From: Pararhizobium sp. IMCC3301
GTDB taxonomy: Bacteria; Pseudomonadota; Alphaproteobacteria; Rhizobiales; GCA-2746425
Direction: 5' to 3'
Length of the DNA stretch: 64,000 nucleotides
Assembly (NCBI RefSeq): GCF_030758315.1
Contig: NZ_CP132336.1
Coordinates: 2,261,001 to 2,325,000, forward strand
Shown one piece after another: positions 45,625-54,437 of this stretch (its first letter is position 1; every line of letters begins with the position of its first letter). Under the pieces are notes generated by a model. The model ran no database searches and was not told where the DNA came from. It saw only the letters and a list, made by a program, of their open reading frames with translations. Made by a program: the position numbers and the translations under genes.

Positions 45625-46667
45625 ACCGTTTTCCCTACTTTGATACCCAAATACTTGCCCATATCAGGATATCGCATTTTTTCGGGAACTATGCCGCGCG
45701 CTTCTGCCATGTGCACAGCCAACAACTGAAATGGAATGACACCGGCAAGAACCTCAACTGGAAAACCCTTAATGTTGCCTGTCCATCTCAAATCGACATC
45801 CGGGGAGGGCTTTGCTGCGCCCGTCAGGTCGACGATGTATGACGTCAGGTCGAACTGGTTCAAGGCTGAACGCAGTCGCTGTGCGAACTCCATTTCGGTT
45901 TCAGTCGAGGCAATGAAAATGACTGCGCTTCTGTCCGTTATGCAGTGAAAGCGACCATGGGATGCCTCTTCGGTCTCAAGGCCGAAACATGGAACGCCGC
46001 TCATTTCGGCGATTTTGAGTGAGCCTTCGAGGGCTGTGCCGACGTGGCTGCCTTGCCCGACCACGACGACAACATCGCATTCAGCCAACGTGCTGCTGAC
46101 ACCTCTGGCCCAGTCATTTGCTGTCTCCGTAAAGACAGCCACCTCGTCCGCGGCGGCAATCCGATCAACCTCGATGGAGCGTTTACTCAGAGCATTTCCA
46201 AGCAAGTGAAGGGCGATCAGAGTTGCAAAGAACCCCTTGGTTTTTGGTCCGATCGTTTCGTCTTCGACCGGCAAAATCAATAATTTCGGATTCAGGTCTG
46301 CCAAGGGGCTGTCTTTTCCAGCTGTCACAGCAATCACGTGTGCGCCAGCCTTCAGCATCAGACGCGTCGCTGTATTGGTATCGATGCTCTCCCCGGATTG
46401 GGAGACGACAATACAAATAACGCGGTTTGTGGACACCGGATTGTTCAACTGCAAGAATTCCATGGGGCTATGAATGGAGACATGCGCGTTTTGACCTGCA
46501 AAACAGCTGACTGCTCCCAGAATGGCATTCTTGGAGCTGCCTGTTCCCACGAGATAGATTCGATCAGCGCTCCAGTTCGGCAGCAGATCCTGAAAATCAG
46601 CAAAACCGGAGGCCAACATTCGCTTAACAAGGTCCGGCTGCTCTCGAATGAATCTCTGAACAATCAT
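45621..46667 (-). CDS. SIS-domain sugar-phosphate isomerase/deaminase
   Basis: A 348-aa protein with two SIS domains, like the isomerase half of GlmS or AgaS. First domain: RIYLVGTGSSKNAILGAVSC, VVSQSGESIDTNTATRLMLK. Second: CDVVVVVGQGSHVGTALEGS and ETEEASHGRF. It probably isomerises or deaminates an amino-sugar phosphate. No glutaminase domain is present. The start is the ATG at 46667; the frame to 46724 is longer but would run into the candidate operator region. It is co-transcribed with the ROK kinase. Confidence 0.85.
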   Translation of the reverse strand: MIVQRFIREQPDLVKRMLASGFADFQDLLPNWSADRIYLVGTGSSKNAILGAVSCFAGQNAHVSIHSPMEFLQLNNPVSTNRVICIVVSQSGESIDTNTATRLMLKAGAHVIAVTAGKDSPLADLNPKLLILPVEDETIGPKTKGFFATLIALHLLGNALSKRSIEVDRIAAADEVAVFTETANDWARGVSSTLAECDVVVVVGQGSHVGTALEGSLKIAEMSGVPCFGLETEEASHGRFHCITDRSAVIFIASTETEMEFAQRLRSALNQFDLTSYIVDLTGAAKPSPDVDLRWTGNIKGFPVEVLAGVIPFQLLAVHMAEARGIVPEKMRYPDMGKYLGIKVGKTV

Positions 46668-46718
46668 GCTGATGCCTATTTTATTGACAGGAGGAGCGCC
46701 GACGCCGACAAATACGGA

Positions 46719-46739
46719 TAACACAAAACATTTGTATTA
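46719..46739. promoter_or_regulatory. Candidate operator upstream of the SIS/kinase unit
   Basis: A near-palindrome of 21 bp with half-sites TAACACAAA and TTTGTATTA, 52-72 bp upstream of the SIS gene start. A related sequence, with 16 of 21 bases shared in the same orientation, lies at 52625-52645 upstream of the sugar-binding-protein gene. It is a likely site for the ROK repressor encoded at 46927. Confidence 0.6.
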
Positions 46740-46926
46740 TTCAAGAGGAGGTTATCGACCGGATGCATTGTCGGTCTGATAATTCTGACAACTTCCATAC
46801 AGAACACACGTTCATGGGCCGATATCTTAGGCTGTGAGCAATTTCTCAGAACTCCTAGAAATCACGACAGAATACAGTAAGGTGTGGCGCAAAGGGTTCA
46901 CGCCATGATGAAAATAGGAGACCGAT

Positions 46927-48168
46927 TTGCCGCTGAAGGGTGCAAATCTTGGAAATGCCAAAAGCCTCAACCGCAGGGTTGCGTTTGAGTCGATTTTTCG
47001 CCACGGCCCGATTTCGCGAAACGAAGTGGCCGAACGGACGCAACTGACGCCGCAGACAGTCTCGAACATCGTGTCGGAACTGATGCCCTACGGCCTGATC
47101 ATTGAGAAGAGTTTGCACACCGGCAAAAAAGGTAAGCCGGCACGGGAATATTCGATTGACCGCGAAGGAGCGCTCATCGTCGGCCTTCATATCGACCAAC
47201 ACAGAATTATCGGCAGACTGGCCAATGTCGTCGGAGAAAGTCTGAGCGAATTCAGAATTGAGCTTGAGAACCAGGACCCGGACTATGCGGAGGCCCAGGC
47301 TGAGAACGTCATCAATGCATTGTTCGAGAGCCGACCGGATTTGAGGAAAAGGCTGTTGGGCGTGGGCGTCGCGATGCCAGGTGTCTTCAAGAATGGTGTC
47401 TTTGTTTCCGGAAATTCGCTCACCATGAAAAACTGGAAGGGCTATCCCCTTTCAGATTCCCTTTCCAAACGAACCGGACTGCCGGTGTTTGTTGAAAATG
47501 ATGCAACAACCGCGGCTATTGGCGAAGGTCTGTTTGGTGCCGCAAAGAACATTCAGTCGTTCATCTATTTCTATTTTGGACTGGGACTTGGAGGCGGTTT
47601 GATGATCAATGGTGCCCACTACAGCGGCGCTCACAATCGTTCTGCGGAAATTGGCCACATAATCGTGGAGCCTGGAGGTCGTCAGTGTCCTTGTGGCAAC
47701 AAGGGCTGTCTGGAGCGCTATGTCTCGCTTTTCTCCGCCTATCAGGCAATTAAACAAACCGACATCGAATACTCATCCGTATCTGAGCAGGAAGTCCTGG
47801 ACGCTTTTATTGCCAAAGATCGACACCTGATGGCGTGGAAGGACAATGCAGTGCAGCACTTGTGCACGGCGATCAACATTCTGCAGAACGTGTTTGATCC
47901 CGAGAAAGTGTTCTTGGGCGGCCTGCTTCCGGACCCATTGCTGAAGGATTTGGTAAGGGAGGCTCAAGAGCGATTGGCAGAAACCCGTTCTTCGATCAGA
48001 GAACCAAACGGGTTCGAACTGGAGTTTGTTTCAGGCGATATCACATTGGGGGCCGCGGCTTTGCCGTTATCCACATTGCTCAATCCATCCACGACGCAGC
48101 ACAATGGTCTCGGTTATGTGCGACCCACTGAACGCGAAAGCCTCTACAATCTGCTGACGCAATACTAG
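46927..48168 (+). CDS. ROK-family transcriptional repressor (NagC/XylR-like)
   Basis: A 413-aa regulator. The N-terminal winged HTH (about 14-62: RVAFESIFRHGPISRNEVAE, LTPQTVSNIVSELMPYGLI) is followed by the ROK fold: VFVENDATTAAIGEGLFGAA, FYFGLGLGGGLMINGAHYSG and the full zinc motif CPCGNKGCLE (C254, C256, C261). Such proteins repress sugar-uptake genes until a sugar or sugar-phosphate binds. The start is TTG at 46927 after AGGAG; no ATG fits. It is divergent from the SIS/kinase pair and convergent with the ABC ATPase gene. Confidence 0.92.
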   Translation: MPLKGANLGNAKSLNRRVAFESIFRHGPISRNEVAERTQLTPQTVSNIVSELMPYGLIIEKSLHTGKKGKPAREYSIDREGALIVGLHIDQHRIIGRLANVVGESLSEFRIELENQDPDYAEAQAENVINALFESRPDLRKRLLGVGVAMPGVFKNGVFVSGNSLTMKNWKGYPLSDSLSKRTGLPVFVENDATTAAIGEGLFGAAKNIQSFIYFYFGLGLGGGLMINGAHYSGAHNRSAEIGHIIVEPGGRQCPCGNKGCLERYVSLFSAYQAIKQTDIEYSSVSEQEVLDAFIAKDRHLMAWKDNAVQHLCTAINILQNVFDPEKVFLGGLLPDPLLKDLVREAQERLAETRSSIREPNGFELEFVSGDITLGAAALPLSTLLNPSTTQHNGLGYVRPTERESLYNLLTQY

Positions 48169-48214
48169 ATTGTGATAGTGCATTGTTGCTGTGACCGCCG
48201 CTGATACAAGAACG

Positions 48215-49315
48215 CTAAGCGGCGCGCATTCTCTTTCCATTCAGGTCGAACAACAGGATTGAAGTTGCTTCCGCGACGGCAAATCCCTCGCGGGCCTTGT
48301 TGTGACGCCCGTCTTTCTTTTGCAACGACAAACGCTCCTCCGTCGCGGTGTCGACATAGACATAAGTCAAATCGCCGAGTTCTTCGACAAAGGCCACCGA
48401 CACCGGAATTGTGAATTCGTTACCGGCTTTCTCTTGGAAGTGTAGCTGATCAGGCCGTATGCCAACTTCTAATTCGTCTCCAATCTCATTTGCCCCACCC
48501 CTGAACGGAACTGTAAATGTGTAGCCATCTGCGCCTTCCTTGAGCGCCAGTGTGAGGGCCCCTGCTGTCTTCTTGACAACCTTGACAGCCATGAAATTCA
48601 TCTTCGGCGTACCAACAAAACCGGCCACGAACTTGTTATCCGGATCGTCGTAAAGCTCCAGGGGTCGGCCGACTTGCTGAATGTTGCCGGCCTCCAGCAC
48701 CACCATTTTGTCAGCCAGAGTCATGGCCTCGACCTGATCATGGGTCACATAGATCATTGTTGTACCAAGTTGCTCATGCAGCTGGATCAATTCCGCTCGC
48801 ATTTGGATTCGTAACTCTGCATCAAGGTTTGACAGGGGCTCATCGAACAAGAAGATCTTTGGGTCGCGCACAATGGCCCGGCCAATGGCAACCCGTTGCT
48901 TTTGCCCACCTGATAGCTGTGAAGGTTTGCGGTCGAGCAGTTCCTCAAGCCGCAAGATTGCGGCGGCTTTGCCGACCTTCTCGGCGATTTCGCTCCTGGG
49001 CCGTTTGGCCAGTTTCAGGCTGAAACCCATGTTCTGGGCGACGGTCATATGCGGAAACAGCGCGTAGGACTGGAACACCATGGCGATCCCCCGTTGGGCT
49101 GGGTCCACGTCATTGACAATGCAACCGTCCAGTTCCATCTCGCCTGATGTGATATCCTCAAGACCCGAGATCATGCGCAACAGTGTCGACTTACCGCATC
49201 CGGATGGCCCCACAAGAACCACGAATTCTCCGGTCGCCACATCCAGATTGATGTTACGCAAAACGGACACTTCGCCGTAGCTCTTAAAACCGTCCCTGAT
49301 ATGAAGCTCAGACAT
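48215..49315 (-). CDS. Carbohydrate ABC transporter ATP-binding protein (MalK/UgpC type)
   Basis: A 366-aa ATPase of the CUT1 sugar importer. It has Walker A VGPSGCGKSTLLRMI, Q-loop FQSYALFPHMT, signature QLSGGQKQRVAIGRAI, Walker B FLFDEPLSNLDAELR and H-switch IYVTHDQVEAMTLAD. The C-terminal OB/TOBE domain (about 235-360) ends in ATSILLFDLNGKRM. The start at 49315 follows AAAGGAACG. It is the last gene of the leftward ABC operon. Confidence 0.95.
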   Translation of the reverse strand: MSELHIRDGFKSYGEVSVLRNINLDVATGEFVVLVGPSGCGKSTLLRMISGLEDITSGEMELDGCIVNDVDPAQRGIAMVFQSYALFPHMTVAQNMGFSLKLAKRPRSEIAEKVGKAAAILRLEELLDRKPSQLSGGQKQRVAIGRAIVRDPKIFLFDEPLSNLDAELRIQMRAELIQLHEQLGTTMIYVTHDQVEAMTLADKMVVLEAGNIQQVGRPLELYDDPDNKFVAGFVGTPKMNFMAVKVVKKTAGALTLALKEGADGYTFTVPFRGGANEIGDELEVGIRPDQLHFQEKAGNEFTIPVSVAFVEELGDLTYVYVDTATEERLSLQKKDGRHNKAREGFAVAEATSILLFDLNGKRMRAA

Positions 49316-49380
49316 TTTAGTATCGTTCCTTTGGTTTACGCGAAACAATGTGTGTCAGCAGGTCTGGTGGCATGCTCTAC

Positions 49381-50244
49381 TCATCCCTTTGTCCCGGACA
49401 TCTGAACACCTTCGATGATTTTTCTCTGGAAGATGATAAAGAATATGATCGGGGGAATCGCAGCCAGCAGATTCGCGGTCATGACGACATCAACAGTAGT
49501 GTGTGAAAACGGCGAATTGAACAGGTTGACTACCTGACTGACGGTGTACATGTCCTGCTTGGCTGAGACGACCAGAGGCCAGATAAAGTTGCCCCAGGTC
49601 TTCATGAAGGTCAGGATCGCCAGTGTGATCAAAGCGTTCTTTGAGAGAGGCAGGGCGATGTGCCAATAAAGTTGGAAATGGTTGGCGCCTTCCAGGCGGC
49701 CTGCCTCAAGCGTCTCCCTGGGAATGCTCTCCATGAACTGAGTAAGCATAAACAATCCAAAGGCTGACGCGAGCCCCGGCACAACGAGGCCCCGCATTGT
49801 GTTCAGCCAGCCAAGATCAGCCACCAGCAGGTAGGTCGGGATCAGGGTCACGGCCAGAGGCACCATCAACGAAAGCATGACCACTGAAAAGAGAATTTTG
49901 CGTCCCGGGAAATCAAACAATGCGAATTCGAATGCCGCCATTGAACTGATGGTCAACACTCCCACAATTGTGAGGAGCGTGTAGAGCACCGAGATGTAAT
50001 AGGCGCGCAAATATCCGGTTTCAGCGAAAACTTTCTGTATATTGGTGATCCCGTGCCAAAGAGACGTAGGATAAAGACGTGGGTTGACCGCCACAGGAAC
50101 ACCAGGCTCGGCAAAGACAATGTTGAACATCCACCAAAGTGGAAACAAGGCGATGATAGCTACGCATATTGCTGCGATCCATTTTAGGACCATCCAGAGC
50201 GAAATTCGTTTTAACGAACGAGGCATGGTCAGCGCATTACTCAT
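49381..50244 (-). CDS. Carbohydrate ABC transporter permease, MalG type
   Basis: A 287-aa inner-membrane permease with six TM segments (WIAAICVAIIALFPLWWMF first) and the EAA loop ESIPRETLEAGRLEGANHFQ followed by LYWHIALPLSKNALI, which docks on the ATPase. It overlaps the MalF-type gene by 4 bp. It belongs to the CUT1 sugar importer encoded at 48215-52469. Confidence 0.94.
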   Translation of the reverse strand: MSNALTMPRSLKRISLWMVLKWIAAICVAIIALFPLWWMFNIVFAEPGVPVAVNPRLYPTSLWHGITNIQKVFAETGYLRAYYISVLYTLLTIVGVLTISSMAAFEFALFDFPGRKILFSVVMLSLMVPLAVTLIPTYLLVADLGWLNTMRGLVVPGLASAFGLFMLTQFMESIPRETLEAGRLEGANHFQLYWHIALPLSKNALITLAILTFMKTWGNFIWPLVVSAKQDMYTVSQVVNLFNSPFSHTTVDVVMTANLLAAIPPIIFFIIFQRKIIEGVQMSGTKG

Positions 50245-51128
50245 TTTTGCCTCCTGCGCATTGCGAACATTGCGGCAGTGAACGTTATGATAATGAACGT
50301 AAGGATGAAACCGTAGGCCGCCGCTTCACCAAATCGCAAACGACCGAATCCACGCCCCATCATGTCCATCACCGGGAACAACAGGGTTTGTCTTCGACCA
50401 CCATAGTCTTGGAAGTCGGATGCGGTGAGCAGCCACGGAACATCGAATACCTGAAGTGCCGATATGAACCCATAGGTGATAACGAAGAACAGAACGGGTG
50501 CGGTCATCGGGATCGTCACATATCTGAGCTCTTGCAGCTTGGTTGCGCCATCAAGCCGGGCGGCCTCGTAGAGATGCTCGGGTACGTTTTTCAAACCAGC
50601 CAGAATGATGACCATATTGAACCCGGCCGACACCCAGATATCGACGGCAATGAGCGCAAACAACATCGTATCGGTGTCATTGAGGAAGTTCACCGACTCA
50701 AAGCCAAACCAACCTGTGAGGGTGTTGATGATTCCGAAGTTCGGCGCGTAGATCCAGCGCCAGATAGTGGCAGCCAGAAACAGAGGCATCATCACTGGGA
50801 CGAAATAGGCGGAGCGGAAGATCTTGCCCCAAACGCCTTTGAAACTGTCGACCATGACGGCCAGCAGGAAGGCGATTGTGATACCCAACGGAACTGTTAT
50901 CGCGACATAGAGCAAAAGGTTTGTGATCGATTTCTCGAACTTTCTCGATGTCAGAATCTTTTCATAATTGCCCAACCCCCGAAAAACAGGCTCATTGATC
51001 GCATCCCATTCAAAGAAGCTGTAAAACAGACCGCTGACGATGGGATAGAGAAAGAAGACCGCAAAGATAATGAAGAACGGCGCAAGCATGATGTAATGGG
51101 GTGCTATGCGTTTGAGACCAGGGTTCAT
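50241..51128 (-). CDS. Carbohydrate ABC transporter permease, MalF type
   Basis: A 295-aa permease with about six TM helices (MLAPFFIIFAVFFLYPIVSG first) and the EAA loop NVPEHLYEAARLDGATKLQE. It lacks the large periplasmic P2 loop of enterobacterial MalF, as is usual for alphaproteobacterial CUT1 systems. It is preceded by a stem-loop after the binding-protein gene and overlaps the MalG-type gene. Confidence 0.94.
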   Translation of the reverse strand: MNPGLKRIAPHYIMLAPFFIIFAVFFLYPIVSGLFYSFFEWDAINEPVFRGLGNYEKILTSRKFEKSITNLLLYVAITVPLGITIAFLLAVMVDSFKGVWGKIFRSAYFVPVMMPLFLAATIWRWIYAPNFGIINTLTGWFGFESVNFLNDTDTMLFALIAVDIWVSAGFNMVIILAGLKNVPEHLYEAARLDGATKLQELRYVTIPMTAPVLFFVITYGFISALQVFDVPWLLTASDFQDYGGRRQTLLFPVMDMMGRGFGRLRFGEAAAYGFILTFIIITFTAAMFAMRRRQK

Positions 51129-51151
51129 TCGTTCCTCACCGGCTTCATTGG

Positions 51152-51182
51152 AGATCGCGGCACAATTGCAGCGCCGCGATCT
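51152..51182 (-). promoter_or_regulatory. Intercistronic stem-loop after the binding-protein gene
   Basis: AGATCGCGGC (51152-51161) and GCCGCGATCT (51173-51182) form a perfect 10-bp stem with an 11-nt loop, between the binding-protein stop (51201) and the first permease start (51128). No U-tract follows on the minus strand. Such loops often stabilise the upstream mRNA, so that binding protein is made in excess over the permeases. Confidence 0.65.
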
Positions 51183-51200
51183 GGTTGTTGGGAGTTCGGC

Positions 51201-52469
51201 TTAGCCGTCTTCGAGTATCTCGTTGAGTGCCTCGATTGTTGCCTCGGCACCTTCCATTGGCGTCATCTTGCCTTCCATAACATCACTGGCGTTGTCGACC
51301 ATCGCCTGCCAGTAGTCTGAAGGGTAGGTGCCCTGGAAGAAGGGCGGTTTGTTGAAGAGCGCATACGGCACGGCAGCATTCGTGATCTTCAGCAGCGGAT
51401 GACCGGCAACACTTGGGTCACCAAGAGCGGCATCGTTTGAGTTATAGCGACCCAAAGCGGAGGCCCAACGGATCATCTGCTGTTTCTCGGCAACATAGGC
51501 TGCAAACTTGAAGGCGATGCCGGCATTGTCACCGGGAGCCACGCCAATCATTTCATAGCCTTTCACGCCACCTTGTTTACCGGCTTCAGGACCGGGAACG
51601 AGAACCCAGTCATATTTGAAATCGGGGTTTTCAGCAGCCGCCGCTTCATAGCCAGGATTTGCCCATGGGCCATTCAGGGAGAAAGCAAGCTCGTTACTTG
51701 CAAACAGATCGTTGGTGGCCTGATCCCAGAGGCTGGTGCCGGAGCTGAACGGGTACATCTTGGCCAACATCTCAAGCGTTTGCGCGTATTTCTCTTTGTT
51801 CAAAAGCGTCTTCTTGTTCTCGAAGTCGGCACCCCACTCGCTCGCATCTGCAAGGCCGGAATAGATGTCGACGATTGAGAACCAGACCAGAGACATATCT
51901 GGAACAGCGGTCTTGCCCGCAGCCTTGATTTTCTCCATCTGGGCTATCCACTGATCCCAGGTCTGCACCGGCTCAGCTGGGTCAATGCCGGCAGCTTCCA
52001 GGACGCCAAGATTGCGATACATGAACGAACCGAAGCCTGTGTAAGGGATGCAGTACATCACATCCGGCTTGGGTGTACAGACATCGATCAGATCCTTGTT
52101 AAACTGATCGCGAAACTCAGCAGGCATGGCATCCCACTCAGCTTTAATATTCTTCAGGGCGCCGGCGGCGGTAAGTGTGCTGCCGACAGCAGTTGAGTTC
52201 ATGAACACATCGGGTAGCGTCCCACTGGCTGCACCGGCAATTTGGCCGGATGTGAGGTCGCCATCGCCTTTGGCAGACAGATTGATCTTCACGCCGGGGT
52301 TAGCTTTTTCAAATTCGGCGATGAATGTCTTTTGCAGTTCTCCGGCCTTGCCTGCGCCAAAGTCGGAATACACCCAGTATTCCAGTTCAACTTCCGCGGC
52401 ATGCACCATGGTTCCCATTGCGGTCAGCAACGCTGTCGCAATACCGAGATACGTTTTCTTGAAACCCAT
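51201..52469 (-). CDS. Carbohydrate ABC transporter substrate-binding protein
   Basis: A 422-aa periplasmic sugar-binding protein (CUT1, family-1 type). The signal peptide is residues 1-24 (YLGIATALLTAMGTMVHA/AEV). The mature start ELEYWVYSDFGAG, the motif IAEFEKANPGVKINLSAKGD and LAFSLNGPWANPGYEAA are typical. The sugar is unknown; the neighbouring ROK repressor, SIS isomerase and ROK kinase suggest an amino sugar or related hexose. The ATG at 52469 follows AAGGAGG. It is the first gene of the leftward importer operon. Confidence 0.93.
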   Translation of the reverse strand: MGFKKTYLGIATALLTAMGTMVHAAEVELEYWVYSDFGAGKAGELQKTFIAEFEKANPGVKINLSAKGDGDLTSGQIAGAASGTLPDVFMNSTAVGSTLTAAGALKNIKAEWDAMPAEFRDQFNKDLIDVCTPKPDVMYCIPYTGFGSFMYRNLGVLEAAGIDPAEPVQTWDQWIAQMEKIKAAGKTAVPDMSLVWFSIVDIYSGLADASEWGADFENKKTLLNKEKYAQTLEMLAKMYPFSSGTSLWDQATNDLFASNELAFSLNGPWANPGYEAAAAENPDFKYDWVLVPGPEAGKQGGVKGYEMIGVAPGDNAGIAFKFAAYVAEKQQMIRWASALGRYNSNDAALGDPSVAGHPLLKITNAAVPYALFNKPPFFQGTYPSDYWQAMVDNASDVMEGKMTPMEGAEATIEALNEILEDG

Positions 52470-53126
52470 TTGGTAGTCCTCCTTGCTGGTCAAAAATTGA
52501 CCGATTGTTTTTCACCGCATCATTTGACGACGTCTTTGGCTGGGCCGCGCCGTTCGCCTGAAGCTGCGTCCCGAGGTTGGGCCAATCCACAAGGAAAAGC
52601 ACTTGTCTCCCGGTTCAAATATATTTACGCAAATAAATTGTATTAATCAACTGTTGTTTTGGAGAGACACAGAAGCGGAGCCTGATAGAGAAAAATCAGG
52701 CCCAAATTGGCGGCGTTCATTGGCACCGTTGCTCGAAGGTTGGCGACTTGATCAATAGACAGCTTCACGGCCATAGAAGATGTCGTGCATGGCAGTTTGG
52801 TACGCGGCGTCAGTGATATGATGTTAGAACTGCATGCCAACGGCAACTGTCATTCAGGCTTGACCAATGGGGCAAGAGCCAGCTTTGAGGCCATCCGCTC
52901 AGGTGCATCCGCTTCGATATCTTCAAAGTCATTGTAGGCCGTGATGGTATTTTAACTCTTGCGGATTTCCATGTGCCGGCAGCCTGCGAGAGCCATATCA
53001 TGAACGGCGAACCACTTTGTGATGCTGATCAGGTAGGATCGCCGCGTTAATTTGGGTGCTGCCTGAAACTGGAGTGCTGCCAGACAATCCGTGCTCATCC
53101 TGAAACTGAGGCTCGGACTGCGCTTT
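52470..53126. other. Promoter region of the sugar importer and spacer to the Tct block
   Basis: 657 bp with no recognised gene. The left part is the leader of the importer operon with the candidate operator at 52625-52645. The remainder, to the end of the beta-propeller gene, shows only short featureless frames; none has a ribosome-binding site with a plausible product. Confidence 0.5.
52625..52645. promoter_or_regulatory. Candidate operator upstream of the sugar importer operon
   Basis: Half-sites TTACGCAAA and ATTGTATTA, spaced as in the sequence at 46719-46739 (16 of 21 bases shared), 156-176 bp upstream of the binding-protein start. It is probably bound by the ROK repressor of the same cluster. 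Confidence 0.6.
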
Positions 53127-54437
53127 TCATGTGGCAGCTTTAGTCAACGTGCTGACATCGACTATGTAAAGCTGCCGATCGCCTTCGTGAATGGAATCCA
53201 CGCAAACAGAATTGCCATCAGGATGCCATCGCGGATGCAGGTCGCAGCGGTTTTCCTTACCCAGGTCAGGGTTTGTTACCAGCGCCGCGATGTCGTAGCG
53301 CGTGCCGCTTTCCAGATGGTAGAGAAACAGCATCCGGATATTGCTGACCTTGTCGGGGTAGGTGTCCGACACCATCCATTGACCATCCGGCGAATATGTC
53401 ATGTGACCGTTTTCCGTCAGCACATCCACACCGACCGCTCGGGTCGTGCCGGTATCGGAATCATAAAGCCGATAGTGGATTTCGCCATTATGCGGCGCCC
53501 ATACCATGATGGTCCGATCGTCGCGCCAGATCGGATGGGAAATCTGGTATTCCGACTTTTCGTAGTCGAACGTGTCCAGCCTGTTGGCGTCGTGATCCTG
53601 CTCCAGATGCGGAATCGGGTGATCGGTGCATTCCAGCAGGGTCAGTGCACTGCCGTCCGGGGCCATGCTGAACAGCCGGTGCAGAAAACAGGTTTCATCC
53701 TCGACCCGTCGGGTCCAGCGGTGGATGAACAACACTCGGTCTGAGGCGGAATTGATTTCGAGATGAGTGACCCAGTGAACCGCACCCTCCATTGAGACAA
53801 CGGGCTGGAAGTGCCTCAGATCGTGCAGGCTGAGGACCAGCTTCATATCACCACCGGGCAGGCTCATGCGAAAAATACCGTCGGTGGCAGGGGCAAGCGG
53901 CAGATCGGCAGGGGCTGCCCCCTCGACGTAACCGATTGTCGGATGGGTCAGGTTGAAGCGCCGGTAGTCGACGCAGATGGCAAAGCTGCTGTCGGGCGCA
54001 ACTGAATAGACCGGGTCGGGCAAGGTCATTTCCCCACCCGTTTCGATATCTCTGATACGGGCCGCGAAGCCCGGGTAGTGGCCGACGGATTTTGGATCGC
54101 GGATATTGTAGATCACCTTGTTGCCGGCAAGGCCCGGAAGCCATTGCAATTGACAGCCCATTTGCCAGTTCCAGGCAGAAGTTTCACCGATGGCATGAAA
54201 GGTGTCGCCTTTCGTCAGATCAAAATACCCGATTTGCGCGGTATCGGTTGCCGTCAGGTCGCGGCTCGCCCATGGCACGCGCAGGGCGAGCATCTTTTCC
54301 CCCGATTGATCCCAGATGCTTTTGTTGTAATAACCAAAAAAATGATGTGCCTTTCCGTCTCCGACCTTGCGAATGGGGCAGGACACAGACTGAATGGCTG
54401 GCATGAATTTCTCCGGAATTTTGAGTGGGCGGGTCAT
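53127..54437 (-). CDS. Beta-propeller protein, oligogalacturonate-lyase-like (PD40 repeats)
   Basis: A 436-aa protein with repeated TolB/WD40-like blades (for example WDQSGEKMLALRVPW, YSVAPDSSFAICVDYRR, MTYSPDGQWMVSDTYPD and HPRWHPDGNSVCVDS). The N-terminal HHFFGYYNKSIWD and the C-terminal histidine-rich blades recall oligogalacturonide lyase, a cytoplasmic Mn2+-dependent enzyme, but the match is only by pattern. No signal peptide is seen. Its ATG overlaps the tctA stop by 4 bp (ATGA), so it is translated with the transporter and probably acts on the imported compound. Confidence 0.7.
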   Translation of the reverse strand: MTRPLKIPEKFMPAIQSVSCPIRKVGDGKAHHFFGYYNKSIWDQSGEKMLALRVPWASRDLTATDTAQIGYFDLTKGDTFHAIGETSAWNWQMGCQLQWLPGLAGNKVIYNIRDPKSVGHYPGFAARIRDIETGGEMTLPDPVYSVAPDSSFAICVDYRRFNLTHPTIGYVEGAAPADLPLAPATDGIFRMSLPGGDMKLVLSLHDLRHFQPVVSMEGAVHWVTHLEINSASDRVLFIHRWTRRVEDETCFLHRLFSMAPDGSALTLLECTDHPIPHLEQDHDANRLDTFDYEKSEYQISHPIWRDDRTIMVWAPHNGEIHYRLYDSDTGTTRAVGVDVLTENGHMTYSPDGQWMVSDTYPDKVSNIRMLFLYHLESGTRYDIAALVTNPDLGKENRCDLHPRWHPDGNSVCVDSIHEGDRQLYIVDVSTLTKAAT

